DNA of 64,000 bases from Anastatus disparis (lineage: Eukaryota > Arthropoda > Insecta > Hymenoptera > Eupelmidae), in NCBI GenBank assembly GCA_017163975.1, contig JAFFSR010000309.1:3886001-3950000 (forward strand), in the 5' to 3' direction. Made by a program: the position numbers and the translations under genes. Under the pieces are notes generated by a model. It made no database searches. It was not told the origin of the DNA and was given only the letters and a program-made list of their open reading frames with translations. Position 1 is the first letter of the stretch. Each line of letters opens with the position of its first letter. Shown here one piece after another: positions 35,183 to 45,615 of this stretch.

Positions 35183-35574
35183 GGGGACGTTGGATCTTTC
35201 TATCCTTATCTAATTGAAAAATGTAGGTTTTTGGAAAAACTAGTGATTATTGATAGAAATTAAGAGTTATCCACAACTTGTACAGTAAAAAGCAACATTT
35301 TTTCTGATGACGACACATTAATTTTGATGCTTTATTTTGATGAAAAGCTTGGTATTCTTAAACATCATATTCTCTTGCCTAACTTATGATATTGTAACTA
35401 TGTCAAAATTTTCTTGAAAACAAAGCATCATAATTAATTTTTCCTCATCAGAAAAAATATTGCTTTTTACTGTACAAATTGCGGATATCTCTTAATTTCT
35501 ATCAATAATCACTAGTCTTTCCAAAAACTTACATTTTCCAATTAGAAAAGAATAGAGATCTAGCATCCTCTTAA
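35179..35574. mobile_element. TTAA MITE family C, copy 1
   Basis: The left end is TCAAGGGGACGTTGGATC and the right end GATCTAGCATCCTCTTAA. Arms contain CTATCCTTATCTAATTG, GTTTTTGGAAAAACTAG and AAGCAACATTTTTTC. It is similar to the cleaner copy at 56308-56705. No gene. Confidence 0.8.
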
Positions 35575-36297
35575 GAAAATCCATAAACATATAAATATAT
35601 ATATATGTATATATATATATTCATTAATTTGTCTAAAAGTTTGTAAATTTTAATGTTTTTAGAAATATCATAATTTATCATTTCGTCAATAAAATAATAA
35701 AATACTGAATACATTTATTAAGGACATCACAAATATTTATATATTTGAAAAATACTGCATTTTAAAATTAGAAAATTATTTAATTATTAATTATGAAATG
35801 TTTTATCTTGAGATTTAGGATTATAATCATTATTGTAATGATGATTATAATCATATAATAATCTCAGATTCTATTATGTAAAAGAATTTAATACTCAAAA
35901 TTGATATTCAATCATTTTCTAATGCTCAATAGTGATAAATTAATAAAATATAGAAAAGATTTATTTTACAATCTACAAATAAATATAGACACATAAAACA
36001 TGCTTATAAATGGAAAGCTTCAATGTCAAAATTTTTGTATTAAATAAATTTATTTTTTCTCATATTGAATACTTTTTTTATAAATAACTATGGAAGTCTC
36101 CGAATTCGTCTTAAATTTTTCAGATTGTACTTAATTTCAATTTCAAATATTTCAACAATCACAAAAAATTCCTTTAATTTTGTTTTTGTGAAATCTTACA
36201 ATTGAATTATAAACAACTTGTAGTAGTACGATTTAAATTTCATTCATTATCCGCAAATAAAACTATTTGAAATTAATATTATTTATTAAATTCTTAC
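35575..36297. other. AT-rich DNA; PA2G4 intron side
   Basis: It contains an ATATATAT stretch (35596-35620) and a small palindrome GATTATAATCATTA near 35829-35862. On the minus strand it would be the beginning of the intron that follows PA2G4 exon 1. No exon 2 is found here. Confidence 0.4.
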
Positions 36298-36382
36298 GAT
36301 TAACTATTTCGCCTGCCATTTTATATTTTGTAACAACTAAATCTTCAGCAATAGTTTTTTCAACATCGTCTTTTTCAGCCAT
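36298..36382 (-). CDS. PA2G4: PA2G4 (EBP1) first coding exon
   Basis: The minus strand from ATG 36382 encodes 28 residues plus one base. It begins MAEKDDVEKTIAEDLVVTKY and continues to MAGEIVN, the characteristic N-terminus of proliferation-associated protein 2G4 (EBP1). EBP1 is a methionine-aminopeptidase-fold protein that binds ribosomes and rRNA. The exon ends at a strong donor (C|GTAAGA), intron phase 1. The exon at 44528-44762 begins with exactly the two bases (GA) needed to finish an Arg codon and continues VLKQVLSLC, as the family does. Yet that exon lies on the wrong side for a minus-strand gene. Upstream are an initiator-like and an E-box sequence, suggesting a live promoter. Confidence 0.8.
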
Positions 36383-36425
36383 ATTTTTCTACATTTACAA
36401 TGACAGATTTATTTAGTTAATTGAC

Positions 36426-36447
36426 AAAAACTGATAATAAGCACGTG
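36426..36447 (-). promoter_or_regulatory. Probable PA2G4 core promoter: initiator plus CACGTG E-box
   Basis: On the minus strand ATCAGTTTTT matches the insect initiator (TCAGT), with a predicted start near 36432, about 50 bases before the ATG. A perfect CACGTG E-box is at 36442-36447, just upstream. E-boxes bound by Myc/Max are common at ribosome-biogenesis genes, so this fits EBP1. Functional use is inferred. Confidence 0.45.
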
Positions 36448-36536
36448 TAAAGAAAAAATATAAATATAGGTTGGTGCTTTGAATCATATTTAGCGTTGGT
36501 TTACCAAAAGTTTATGCTCACAGTTTATGACTGTAA

Positions 36537-37173
36537 GGGTGAAATCAAATGGAGCGGAAAATAGGCGACGGAACGTCACAGAACCTCAATTCCGCATCTT
36601 TGTATTCCGCCAACGGAGTAAAGACGACGTAATAGACGACATCAATTTTTATTTTGTTTAAAAAAATTATTAGTGCTTCAATAACCTCACGTAATATTTT
36701 TAATTTGCTTTCCATAGCTGTACTTTTAATTTCAATCAAACTTTTAAATTCTATTTTGGTTAACTATTTGTTTAAACAATTTCAAAAAGTCTGTGACGCT
36801 TCTATTATCCCGTCAAATTTGTTTCCCTATATTCACATGGAGCGGAATAGAAGTTCTGTGACGTTGATTAGCAATTTTATAATTAAAAAATAATGATGTT
36901 AATTGAAATATTTGGTTATAATAACAAACTATATTTTATTTTTATAAAAAAAGAATCTCATTAAAATAACAATAGGTGATTATTTCCAACTTTTTTAACA
37001 TTTTTGTTGTTAATTTAAAATTCGCGGATACATTTGTATGCTATTTTTAACAATTTTTCAGCTACATTCCGCGCCATGTGAATATAGGGAAAAAATTTGA
37101 CGGAAAACAAGGCGACGGAATAAATGTTTTGTGACGTTCCGTCGTCTATTTTCCGCTCCATCTGATTTTACCC
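36537..37173. mobile_element. TAA-flanked long-TIR element
   Basis: The ends are GGGTGAAATCAAATGGAGC and its near complement (GCTCCATCTGATTTTACCC), flanked on both sides by TAA (36534-36536, 37174-37176). Inverted repeats continue inward (AATAGGCGACGGAACGTCAC). A second inverted pair, TATTCACATGGAGCGGAATAG and CCATGTGAATATAGGG, occurs inside. The TAA duplication suggests a PIF/Harbinger-like non-autonomous element. Short ORFs inside are not convincing. Confidence 0.8.
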
Positions 37174-37176
37174 TAA

Positions 37177-37540
37177 GACCGATACCATGTGAATGTGCCT
37201 ATGACTGTGCCGTGGACTTTGCGTTGTTCTCTTGTAGTTCTGTTCCGTTTCATGCATTCTTGTTTATAGTCCTCTGTTTTAAATAGCGGGTAACTTTAAG
37301 TTAATTTCATGTTCATGGTCAAAACAATATAAGCGAAAACAAAAATAAATATGTGAACATGAAAATAACTTAGATTTACTCTCCTAATCTTAGATTTACT
37401 GACCTAAGGTCGAGCCCAGACCGATAACATGTGAATGTGGCTGTCGTGGACTTTGCGTTGTTCTCTTTTGATTCCGTTCCGTTTAATGCATTCTTATTAA
37501 AAGTTTTCTGTTTTTCAATAGAGAGTAAGACTGGAATTCA
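37177..37540. repeat. ~240-bp tandem duplication
   Basis: GACCGATACCATGTGAATGTG at 37177 recurs as GACCGATAACATGTGAATGTG at 37419. Both are followed by CGTGGACTTTGCGTTGTTCTC and a CCGTTCCGTTT..ATGCATTCTT run. No coding potential was recognised. Confidence 0.7.
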
Positions 37541-38049
37541 TAGAGTTAACATTGCAAAAATTTGAATTGTAGGAAATTGTGAAAATTGATAAAAAGCAAC
37601 ACCGAACTGTAATGAATCTATTTCTCTACTGAAAATGGACAATTGAAAGATATAAAAATAAATAAAAATTAATTGTTTCTTATTCCTTTTCTATAAACTT
37701 CACAATCTATAAACTTCACAAATTAGTAAATTAAAAACTAAATTTACTTTGTTTTCATTTTCATTTGTAATAGATTCAAATTTTAGGAATCGACTTTAAT
37801 TTTTTCAAGTTAATTATAATAAATGACTATCGAAAAATATTCTATCACATTGATTTAAAATTTTAAAATTAATTTTGATTTATCGCAATAATATTTAGTT
37901 GCTGTTATTTTTTTTTCTCCTTTTATTAGTTAAGTCGTTTCCGACATGTACCCATTACCATTACTTCATGGATCAAACGCATCAAAGTTGGTGTGAGTAT
38001 AATCAACTAGGAAGCCGCAAGAGGTCTTTGCAACCGTCCTAAAGAGGGA
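37541..38049. other. AT-rich DNA, nothing identified
   Basis: No gene or clear repeat was seen. Confidence 0.4.
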
Positions 38050-38705
38050 ATCTTCTATTCTTTCCTTATCATCGTAGGCATCATTCCGGACATATCGTCG
38101 TATGAACTACGCAATATTCCAGTCGACAACATATTGTGACGTGGTACGCCACCATAAAATAATAAATAATTATTATTTATTAAAACACATTCCCCACGAA
38201 TGTCAAATTTTAATGCCTTCCTCGATACAGAAGAAAGCAATGTACAAACCAATGCTACCGGAAAATCTGTAACACAATTCAAAAACATTCTCACCCATAC
38301 TCACATCAAAAGTACGCCGGTCATTCAGAAATCCCACTCTTTCCACAGAGTACATATTGCATTCCCAAATAAGGTGATTCACTTCATGTACATTTTCACC
38401 ACATTCATATGTGGGATCCACTAAAAGGCCCTTGTCAAACAGATAGTTGCGAGCCTTGGTATGGTGAGACATAATACGGTTCACCATGCATATAGCCTTT
38501 CTGTTTAGTAATTACTCCCGTAAACCTAGGAACAAAAGAAAAACTATCATAGTACTTCTTATATCTAGCTCCCTTTGAACCCCCCCCCCCATAAGCATCT
38601 ATTGACCCCCACATCCACATCTCCACCCGACCCCAGTAAAAGGGAAAAAGCGCCGAAAAGTTCACAAAATTCACATCAGTATTGTTCCTACCCAGAGCAT
38701 CCCTA

Positions 38706-39169
38706 CACTGAGAAAAAAACATAGTTGGCTTTACTACGTTTAGAAGGATAAGATTTATCAATGTACTGTTTCTCTCCTTTACTACAGCAACATAGTAAAT
38801 ACAACTAAATTCTCGAGTAGGCATTTAGTAGCACATGATGAATAGATCTTAACCTCAAAAGCTACACAATAAATAATACTATGAATTTGCATATTATTAG
38901 AATTTACAAACGTAAATAGATAAAATAAGACGAATAGATAAAATAAGAACTAACGAGACTCAGAAATACTTAAAAGTCTTAAAACTTTGGTTAGTATAGT
39001 TTTAAAAAAATTATTAAAGTACTTATAAAGACTTTAGTAATTCCTACTATGTTGCATCTAATAAATGCTACTAATGTAAAAGGTTAACCTTACTATGTAT
39101 TGATTACTAAAATAAAATGTTTGTAGTTACTAAAGAACGAAATAAAGTTAACTATGTTTTTTCTCAGTG
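38706..39169. mobile_element. CACTGAG-ended MITE inside LINE-E RNase H
   Basis: The terminal repeats are CACTGAGAAAAAAACATAG and its near complement, flanked by TA (38704-38705, 39170-39171). Length 464 bp, no ORF. Removing it with one TA reconnects HLARDALGR in the LINE frame. Confidence 0.85.
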
Positions 39170-39495
39170 TAGCCAAATGGTCCGCCATAACATTGCCGAA
39201 TATACCAACATGACCAGGAATTCAATACAAATCAACATGAATGTCTCTCTCTTTCAATTCCTGGCAAATCTCACGCGCCTCGCCTATCCAAGGATGAACA
39301 TCCACCGGGAGACCAAAATTCTAAAAGGATTCAATTAAACTCCGTCAATCTGAAAAAAACAAGTTGGAAAAAAAAGGATTGTCCCTGATATAAATTAAAG
39401 CCTGCAGAACCGCGTAGGCCTCACAACAAATAACAGAGCAATATTTGCTAAGCCTAATGCTAATTGAATTCCTGGGGTGCAACACAAACACGCCC

Positions 39496-39726
39496 TAGGG
39501 ACCCTCTAGAAAGAGACTGGAAACCTCGTTCTGCGTTTTCTATTGGCTGTTACAAACAAGAGATCTAAACCAGAAACTACATAAGAAAGTAATATGTTAG
39601 AAAGAGATAGTAAATATTCTCCACGAAGACGACCCGTGATGTTTTCTATAAGCACTTTATCCGTTCCTTTCCGGTTTAGGTCAGTATGACGGCAACATTT
39701 TCTTGTCCCTTCCTAGAGGGTCCCTA
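39496..39726. mobile_element. 231-bp hAT-type MITE inside LINE-E RNase H
   Basis: The terminal repeats TAGGGACCCTCTAG and CTAGAGGGTCCCTA are flanked by the perfect 8-bp duplication ACACGCCC (39488-39495, 39727-39734). Excision restores the frame through GAGVFVLHPRN. No coding content. Confidence 0.9.
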
Positions 39727-40011
39727 ACACGCCCGCACCGCACGAGCCATCTTTGCTTTGAAATCCGAAAAGATCAATCTGGCGCCGTTAAAATTTCTAA
39801 TAATGAACTCACTAAATGAGAAAGGAGCATTTATAGGATCCCTGTTGATCTCACCAACATTCTTGTGAGCGATGTTCTCAAGGAACCATGCTTGATATGG
39901 AACCCTGAAAATAGGTAATTTATTACTAATGATTAAATTAAAAGAATCGTCCTTCATTTGGCATCAAAGATGTTATAAGAACGGGAAATTCCTCAAAAAT
40001 CTATTTATGTT

Positions 40012-40400
40012 TTTTATTGCGACTTATAAAAATATCCATTATGTTCATTAAATAAAATAGAACGCGAGTAAGCAGGCCGAATGATCGTTATCTTAGACCA
40101 AATGAATTCGCTTGCCATAAGAAAGTCAATAGAAAGCGTGGTAGCCCCCTGGCGGCTAATCATCGAATGTGAATATACACATTTATATAGTAGTACTGAT
40201 AATTAACCGCTAGGGGGCTACCCTAGTTTCTATCTATTGACTTTCTTACGGCAAGCGAATGCGCACGAAAAAAATAAAAGAGTTTAGAACTTATGAACTG
40301 GCATTTGCTCTAAAACGACGATCATTTGGCCTGCTTTCTTACGTTCTGCTTTATTTCATGAACAGAGATATTTTTATAAGTCGCAATGAAGAATAAAAAA
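40012..40400. mobile_element. Foldback element, ~390 bp
   Basis: The outer arms ATTGCGACTTATAAAAATATC and GATATTTTTATAAGTCGCAAT pair. Inner arms contain GCAGGCCGAATGATCGTT, AGAAAGTCAATAGAAA and GGTAGCCCCCTGGCGG opposite CCGCTAGGGGGCTACC. The centre is near 40180. No ORF and no certain target duplication. Confidence 0.7.
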
Positions 40401-40439
40401 AATGTATTGTAAAACAATATTTAGTCACTCATAAATATC

Positions 40440-40765
40440 CATAAATTTACGTTTGATTTCTAAAGTTCTAATTGGAATCCCATTATGAATTTCCAATTGG
40501 AATTATTAAAAATAAATTTAGATGAAATAACGTAGATTTTGAAGTAGGTGAATTTGTTGTTCACAATGAAAGATATTTTTAATGAAAACTATCTTTCACA
40601 ACAAATATACCTACTTCAAAATCTATGTTACTTTATCTGGAAAATCCTATGTGGATGATTCCCATGGATATCTGCGTGAATCATCCACACAGATTTCCAT
40701 TTGAATCCATGTTCATCCTCATGGATATCCACGAGAATCATCCACGCGGATACCCATCTGGATTT
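40440..40765. repeat. Hairpin and GGATATCC-type minisatellite
   Basis: A near-perfect hairpin (AACGTAGATTTTGAAGTAGGT and its complement) spans about 40523-40628. From 40640 to 40765 imperfect copies of a motif like GGATATCCACGTGAATCATCC alternate in both directions. The open frames across it are repeat artefacts. Confidence 0.6.
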
Positions 40766-41004
40766 TTTTAATAGGGGCATTATGCAAACTTTTAAGCAAA
40801 TTTGCATTTTCCAATTTTCGAAGTTAATACTTCTTTTGGCACGCCTTGAAAATTTGCTGGGCATAAAAATCCAAGTTGCCGTCACGTTACATTTCAATAT
40901 GTGTTGTGTACGTGTGGCCCTATCTGTGCGAGCATACACAACTAAGTTATAAGAATAAGAGGGAACAGTATACTATACCAAGCAAGGTATATTCAAGCCT
41001 GATT

Positions 41005-41005
<1 letters not shown>

Positions 41006-41085
<80 letters not shown>
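41006..41085. repeat. (GA)40 microsatellite
   Basis: Forty perfect AG units run without interruption from 41006 to 41085. Perfect purity implies recent expansion, and exact length is prone to assembly error. Confidence 0.95.
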
Positions 41086-41088
<3 letters not shown>

Positions 41089-41880
41089 AGCAAGCGAATA
41101 CGCACTACACAAGCTAAGTATACGAGGGGAGAGAGAAGGCACATTCGAACATCAACGTACAAATCGTTGTGTATATGCTGTTTGGGTTACCACATGAGCG
41201 TTCAGTATGTATAAAACGTGCATCTAAATTTTTTCTTGTGAATTTCTGATGGTAGACTGAGGTTAGTTGTCAGTAGGGAGAACATAGGCAAATCGCGAAT
41301 AAGTTTACAAATAAAAACCATGTCGTCACGCTGCTTAGACCTAAAGTTTAGAATAGTCTTACGAATATTTTCCGTTATTGATTAATTGAAATTGGTGGTA
41401 GATATACTAAAAAGCTAAATTCTAATATTTTAACATGCTTACAGTAAAATTATTAATTTTCAAATGATTTATATTCAGAGCTCGATTCAAAGTTTCTAAA
41501 CTATAGTTTAAAACTGCAATTATAAATCACATACGCAGTGTGCATTTTTTTAATATTTTAAAAAAAACTATTAAAAAAAAATATTAAATATATTTTTGGC
41601 TAATATCGAGTTAAGTTTTAAATTTGCAAAAAAAAGATTATTATAATATGCAATTCCCATATTGAAAATAATAATTATCAAATACTACTATAAGTTTTTA
41701 TATATACTATGGTTATTTAAATATTTATTTAAATATTCAACTATTTTCATTTCCGTTACTGTTTTTTATATTCATCAAATTAAGCTTTTTATATTTGCAG
41801 TATATTATGATGTACAAATTGCGATGTAAGAATTTAGTTACAATTAAAATTTCAATAAATAAATTATTAATTAAGTTAAT
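41086..41880. other. Non-coding DNA, nothing identified
   Basis: AT-rich sequence without clear ORFs or paired ends. Confidence 0.4.
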
Positions 41881-42422
41881 ATAACTTTGCCGTCCCCGCA
41901 TGCGAAATTCGGTGCGTCGAAAAGAAAGAATCTTTAATTTATTTGAGAGCGCCAGACAGACCCTCGGCTAACTCGTCGGCAAGCATGAACCTCGGCTGTC
42001 TTGGTTCGAGAAGTGGGCGACCTCTGGTGTTAATTTTATTAAGCTGAAATTGGGAGAGATATACGCATACACGAAAAAAAAATAAATGTTATTGGTTCAA
42101 ATTTCAACACTTTAATTTAAACTCCGGTTTACTTTATAATAAACAAAAAAAATCATATATTGGTAATTTTTACATTTAAATTAATTAATTTATAAACTTT
42201 ATTCTATGAAATTTATTACTCGCGCACACTCATAACCCATACATTCCGGTCAATGAAACTTAATAAAGAAATATTTTATTTATGTAACACTTCAACTGAT
42301 ATAATAGTCTTTAATTCTAGTAGTAGTAACAAAAAAAAAAATTTATTTCACGGTATCGTCGACGTAAGCGACCTCGCTCTTCTCTTTTTCGACAATATGG
42401 CTACTAAGAGCCCGCACACTTA

Positions 42423-42453
<31 letters not shown>

Positions 42454-44262
42454 CACTACTCCTACGTGTCTATCGGTTTATTGTCTTTAATTCCGGTCAA
42501 TCAAAATTAATAAAAGAAATAATTATTTAAACTTTTCGTTCGAATTACTACTATCATTAATTTAATTTTTTGGTCAATGAAACCGTTAGACACGTGGTCG
42601 AATTTGCACTCCCGCACTCTCGAAAGTTTATTATAATCTCGTAAAAAAAAATATTTAGTTATGATTTCTGACGATCTAAAAATTAATTCTCAATTTATTG
42701 TAAATTGCTAGTCAACGCAGACTAGTTACAAGAGAATCTAATTTACAAGATGGCCGCTAAGGCCCGCGTCATGAAATATGTTACGTAACACGCACCACTA
42801 TGTTTATCGATCTCAAATTTTATTCCCCGGTCAATCAAAAGAAAACATATTATGAAAATTTCTTTAATATAATTAAATTAAAAGAGAATTTAACCGGTCA
42901 ACGAAATCGTTGAACACGTGGTCACGGTTTACGAATTTTCTCGGTTTACAAATTACTTTTACAATCAAATTTTACGAATTTATAATTAAATCTCGCACAA
43001 TTATTTATTCTACTTTCACTATTTAATGTTGTCACAATCACTTTAAATTTATTTAATACGCCCGCACTGAATCTACACTTTTAGTCGGCGAGAGCCATTA
43101 GTTCACAATAATCTTTATTAATTTGGACTACAGTCCACTCACCATTATAGAAGTCGTTGACGACACGAAGGGAAGCTGGTCGACGATGTCGGCAATGGCG
43201 GTTAGACAGGCTCGCTTTGTCTCTCTCTTTCTCTGTGTGTCTGGTCAGCTAGTCGACGCCGGCTGCAAGGAACCGCAAAGGAATCAGGTCGATGAAATCC
43301 CCCTTTGGAAATCTCTATCGTCACAGTCGACTCTGCTATTCTCTCAGCGCTCTCCAGGTCTCTGTACAGCTCCAAGACAACGCACGAAAAATCTCAAGAC
43401 TGGAATATCCTATAAGCGAGTCAAAAGCTCCGACACGGCACGAGGACAGCAACCGAGTGACCTGCACGATGGCCGCTTCCTTCGTCTCAAGTCCTCTTCC
43501 TTCTTCTTTACTATCTTCTGTCTTCTTCTATGTCCTTCTTATCCAATCAATAATTTCTTGTCTTTTTTCTTGTTTTGTATTTGTTGATCTCGTTTCCGGT
43601 CTTCGAACGCAAGTCTTTGACATGCGTGCCACCTTTAATAAAAGAGATTCAAGTCTCTTTGTACGTTCTTTCTTCGCTTCCGCTTTTATCTCTTTCGTAT
43701 ATATAAATCTTGAGAAAGAGAGTACAGACATGTAAAGGCCTTATATATATATATAGATATACTATATAGATAGATATGTATGTTGACCGCGTGCCTCTTT
43801 AAGCAAAGAGAAAGAACTGGTGACATCCCCTCTCTACGTTCTTCTCATCTCTCTCTATTATATCTTGCCCCTCTTTTTTCCTGTGCGCGAGAAAACAGCG
43901 CACCATCATTTCTAATTTATTCTTCTAGCCTGCTGATCTTTCTATCTCTTTTCTGCTTCTTGTCTCTTGAGTCTCCCTCTCTTTCTACATCTTCACTCTA
44001 CCTACGGTCTACGTTAGCAGTACTGGAGCTCACACACACGGTCTGCGAATGTGTGCGTAATTGTTGTTGCGCGTCGTTCTCATCGTGTGCCGGGAATTTC
44101 AAACAAACAAAAAAAAATCTCTTTATTAATAATTTTATTTAATTTATTAAAGATGCGCCCGGGTCGGTGAGTGCACCGATGGTGTGTTTGAGTATGCGTG
44201 TGTAGTAGTAAAAATTTTTAATTGTTATAAAAAAAATTTTATTGGGACGAACCACGTCACAA
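41881..44262. other. C/T-rich repetitive region, possible LTR-related sequence
   Basis: The phrase CCGGTCAATSAAA recurs at about 42247, 42493, 42828 and 42895, each near CACGTGGTC or CGCACACT words, so the region contains diverged internal repeats. A (CT)n run lies at 42421-42449. From 43190 to 44060 the + strand is unusually C/T-rich and gives Ser/Leu-rich open frames (43123-43587, 43292-43735, 43780-44142) with no recognisable domain; I judge these non-coding. It ends in GACGAACCACGTCACA, which looks like an insect LTR end. The other end was not found. Confidence 0.35.
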
Positions 44263-44391
44263 ATGAATGATTTTTTAAGATCGAAACCATAACACATGTT
44301 TTCAAGCATGAAATAGTTTAATCTTATTGTATAAAACTATTTTATATTTATATATTCTTGAAATAGCAATAAATAATAAGATTTTAATTTA

Positions 44392-44467
44392 TTAAGAGAA
44401 GGTCACGTATCTCTGTCCTTTTCGAATCAAAGAATTAATTTTTTGCAAAAACTAAAAACTTTTTATA
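44392..44467. mobile_element. TTAA MITE family A, copy 6 (one end only)
   Basis: TTAAGAGAAGGTCACG followed by TCTCTGTCCTTTTCG and AAAGAATTAATTTTTTGC matches about 75 bases of the family-A terminus, after which similarity stops. It lies about 60 bp from PA2G4 exon 2, on the intron side. Confidence 0.75.
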
Positions 44468-44527
44468 TCAGAAAACTTTTTGTACCTTAATATCAATAAA
44501 CATTCATTTTTATTTTAAAATACTTAC

Positions 44528-44762
44528 ATTTTCACTAAATCTTCATCTTTGAGAATCAGGTCTGGTTCACTCGAAATAGGAGAAAAATGACAAATACAAT
44601 TATTAACTGAAACACACGTTGGAAAAGCTATACCTTTCTTTAAATCTTTTTCTTTTTTAAAGATTCTACCAGTTTCTTCATTTAAAAGCTTATCCCCGCA
44701 CTCACAAATATCTCTCACAGAAGCACCAGGAATACATAGACTTAACACTTGCTTGAGAACTC
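44528..44762 (-). CDS. PA2G4: PA2G4 (EBP1) second coding exon
   Basis: The minus strand is open for 235 bases between an AG acceptor (TTTTAG at 44763-44768) and a consensus GTAAGT donor at 44522-44527. It encodes VLKQVLSLCIPGASVRDIC, then an EETGRIFKKEKDLKKGIAFPT stretch, VSVNNCICHFSP and ILKDEDLVK, all hallmarks of PA2G4/EBP1. The exon enters in phase 1 and exits in phase 2, and the entry phase matches exon 1 at 36298-36382. No stop or frameshift is present, so it looks functional or recently copied. It lies 8.1 kb on the wrong side of exon 1 for a minus-strand gene and is bracketed by TTAA-MITE sequences (44392 and 45616-46002). No further PA2G4 exons were recognised. Confidence 0.85.
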
Positions 44763-44910
44763 CTAAAATAATTTATATGTAAATTCATAATAAACTTCAC
44801 AATACTATGTAGATATTCGCTATATGATATTTTTTATAGTTAAGGCGTAAAATGTGATTTTAAGCTTGGATGTATTAATATTGCTGGGAAACCATTGTGA
44901 TTATATATAT

Positions 44911-45440
44911 TACGCTGTTAAAAAAACAGCGTAAACAATGTGGTTTTCAACGAATTTTGCACATAAAAATTAATGTGTTCCGAACATTAAAGTGATTTTA
45001 AGGCGTATTAGCATAAGAATCAATGTACTTTACCATGCGCATTAATGCAATTAAACGTAAAATATACTTATGTGTACTAGATAATTTAGGCATGTCTACA
45101 TTAAATTTCAAGTACAGGCATTACTTGTTCACTAATGTACATATGCCTGATTTTTAAATCATACTTGCTCGAAATCGATCTGTATTTACCTGAATTTCAA
45201 AGTTTACTTATAATGTAAATTACATTGAAATTGAATCATCGCTATGAATGTTAATGTATTTAAACCATAAAATATATATACGCCCTTAAAAATTGAGGAA
45301 TATCTACATTAAATTTTATGCAGATACATTACTCACACACTAATGTATTTATGCCTATTTTTAAATTACAACTGCAGTGAATTTGATATGCATTTATATG
45401 AATATTAAAGTTTGATTATAATGTAAACTACATTAAAATT
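44911..45440. repeat. Hairpin and ~206-bp diverged tandem repeat
   Basis: At 44911-44934 TTACGCTGTT and AACAGCGTAA form a perfect 10-bp stem. From about 45077 and again from about 45283, sequences with TCTACATTAAATTT, ACTAATGTA and TATGCCT repeat with roughly 206-bp spacing and many differences. No ORF. Confidence 0.55.
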
Positions 45441-45615
45441 AAAGTGTCACTATTAAAAATTTTAGATAGATTGAATTTCAAAGCAAACTTAATGTATTTA
45501 TATAAGTCCTCATGTACAATATCTTAAGTTTCAAGCACAAGAGCAGAAAATTTCATGCTGTTAAGGTCCCATTTTAATTTTATGTACTTATAAAAAATTT
45601 AATATGTTTCGAATA

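Larger units (their letters stand above)
38050..39960 (-). pseudogene. LINE-E: R1/I-like RNase H and C-terminal region, broken
   Basis: Minus-strand fragments read, in order: INAPFSFSEFIIRN and LIFSD (39724-39957); an RNase H start DGSCGAGVFVLHPRN with CCEAYAVLQALIYIRD (about 39370-39760); IHVDLYWIPGHVGIFGN and MADHLA (about 39170-39300), the RNase H His-containing block; then, after a nested element, RDALGRN (about 38640-38705). A C-terminal zinc knuckle with CGENVHEVNHLIWEC follows (38203-38487). This is the layout of I/R1-type LINEs that carry RNase H. Frameshifts, for example just before DGSCGAG, make it non-functional. Two MITEs, 39496-39726 and 38706-39169, interrupt it precisely. Confidence 0.7.

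Noticed and set aside
38131..38150. TGTGACGTGG as the start of an LTR paired with CCACGTCACA at 44253
   Set aside because: The 38.1-kb site is within the LINE-E 3' region and no flanking LTR features or similar second copy accompany it; a short coincidence is likely.
41006..41085. (GA)n as a GAGA-factor promoter element
   Set aside because: Pure microsatellite with no gene start nearby; simple slippage explains it.
43123..44142. Three overlapping plus-strand ORFs, Ser/Leu-rich
   Set aside because: No domain, overlapping frames, and a composition explained by C/T-rich DNA.
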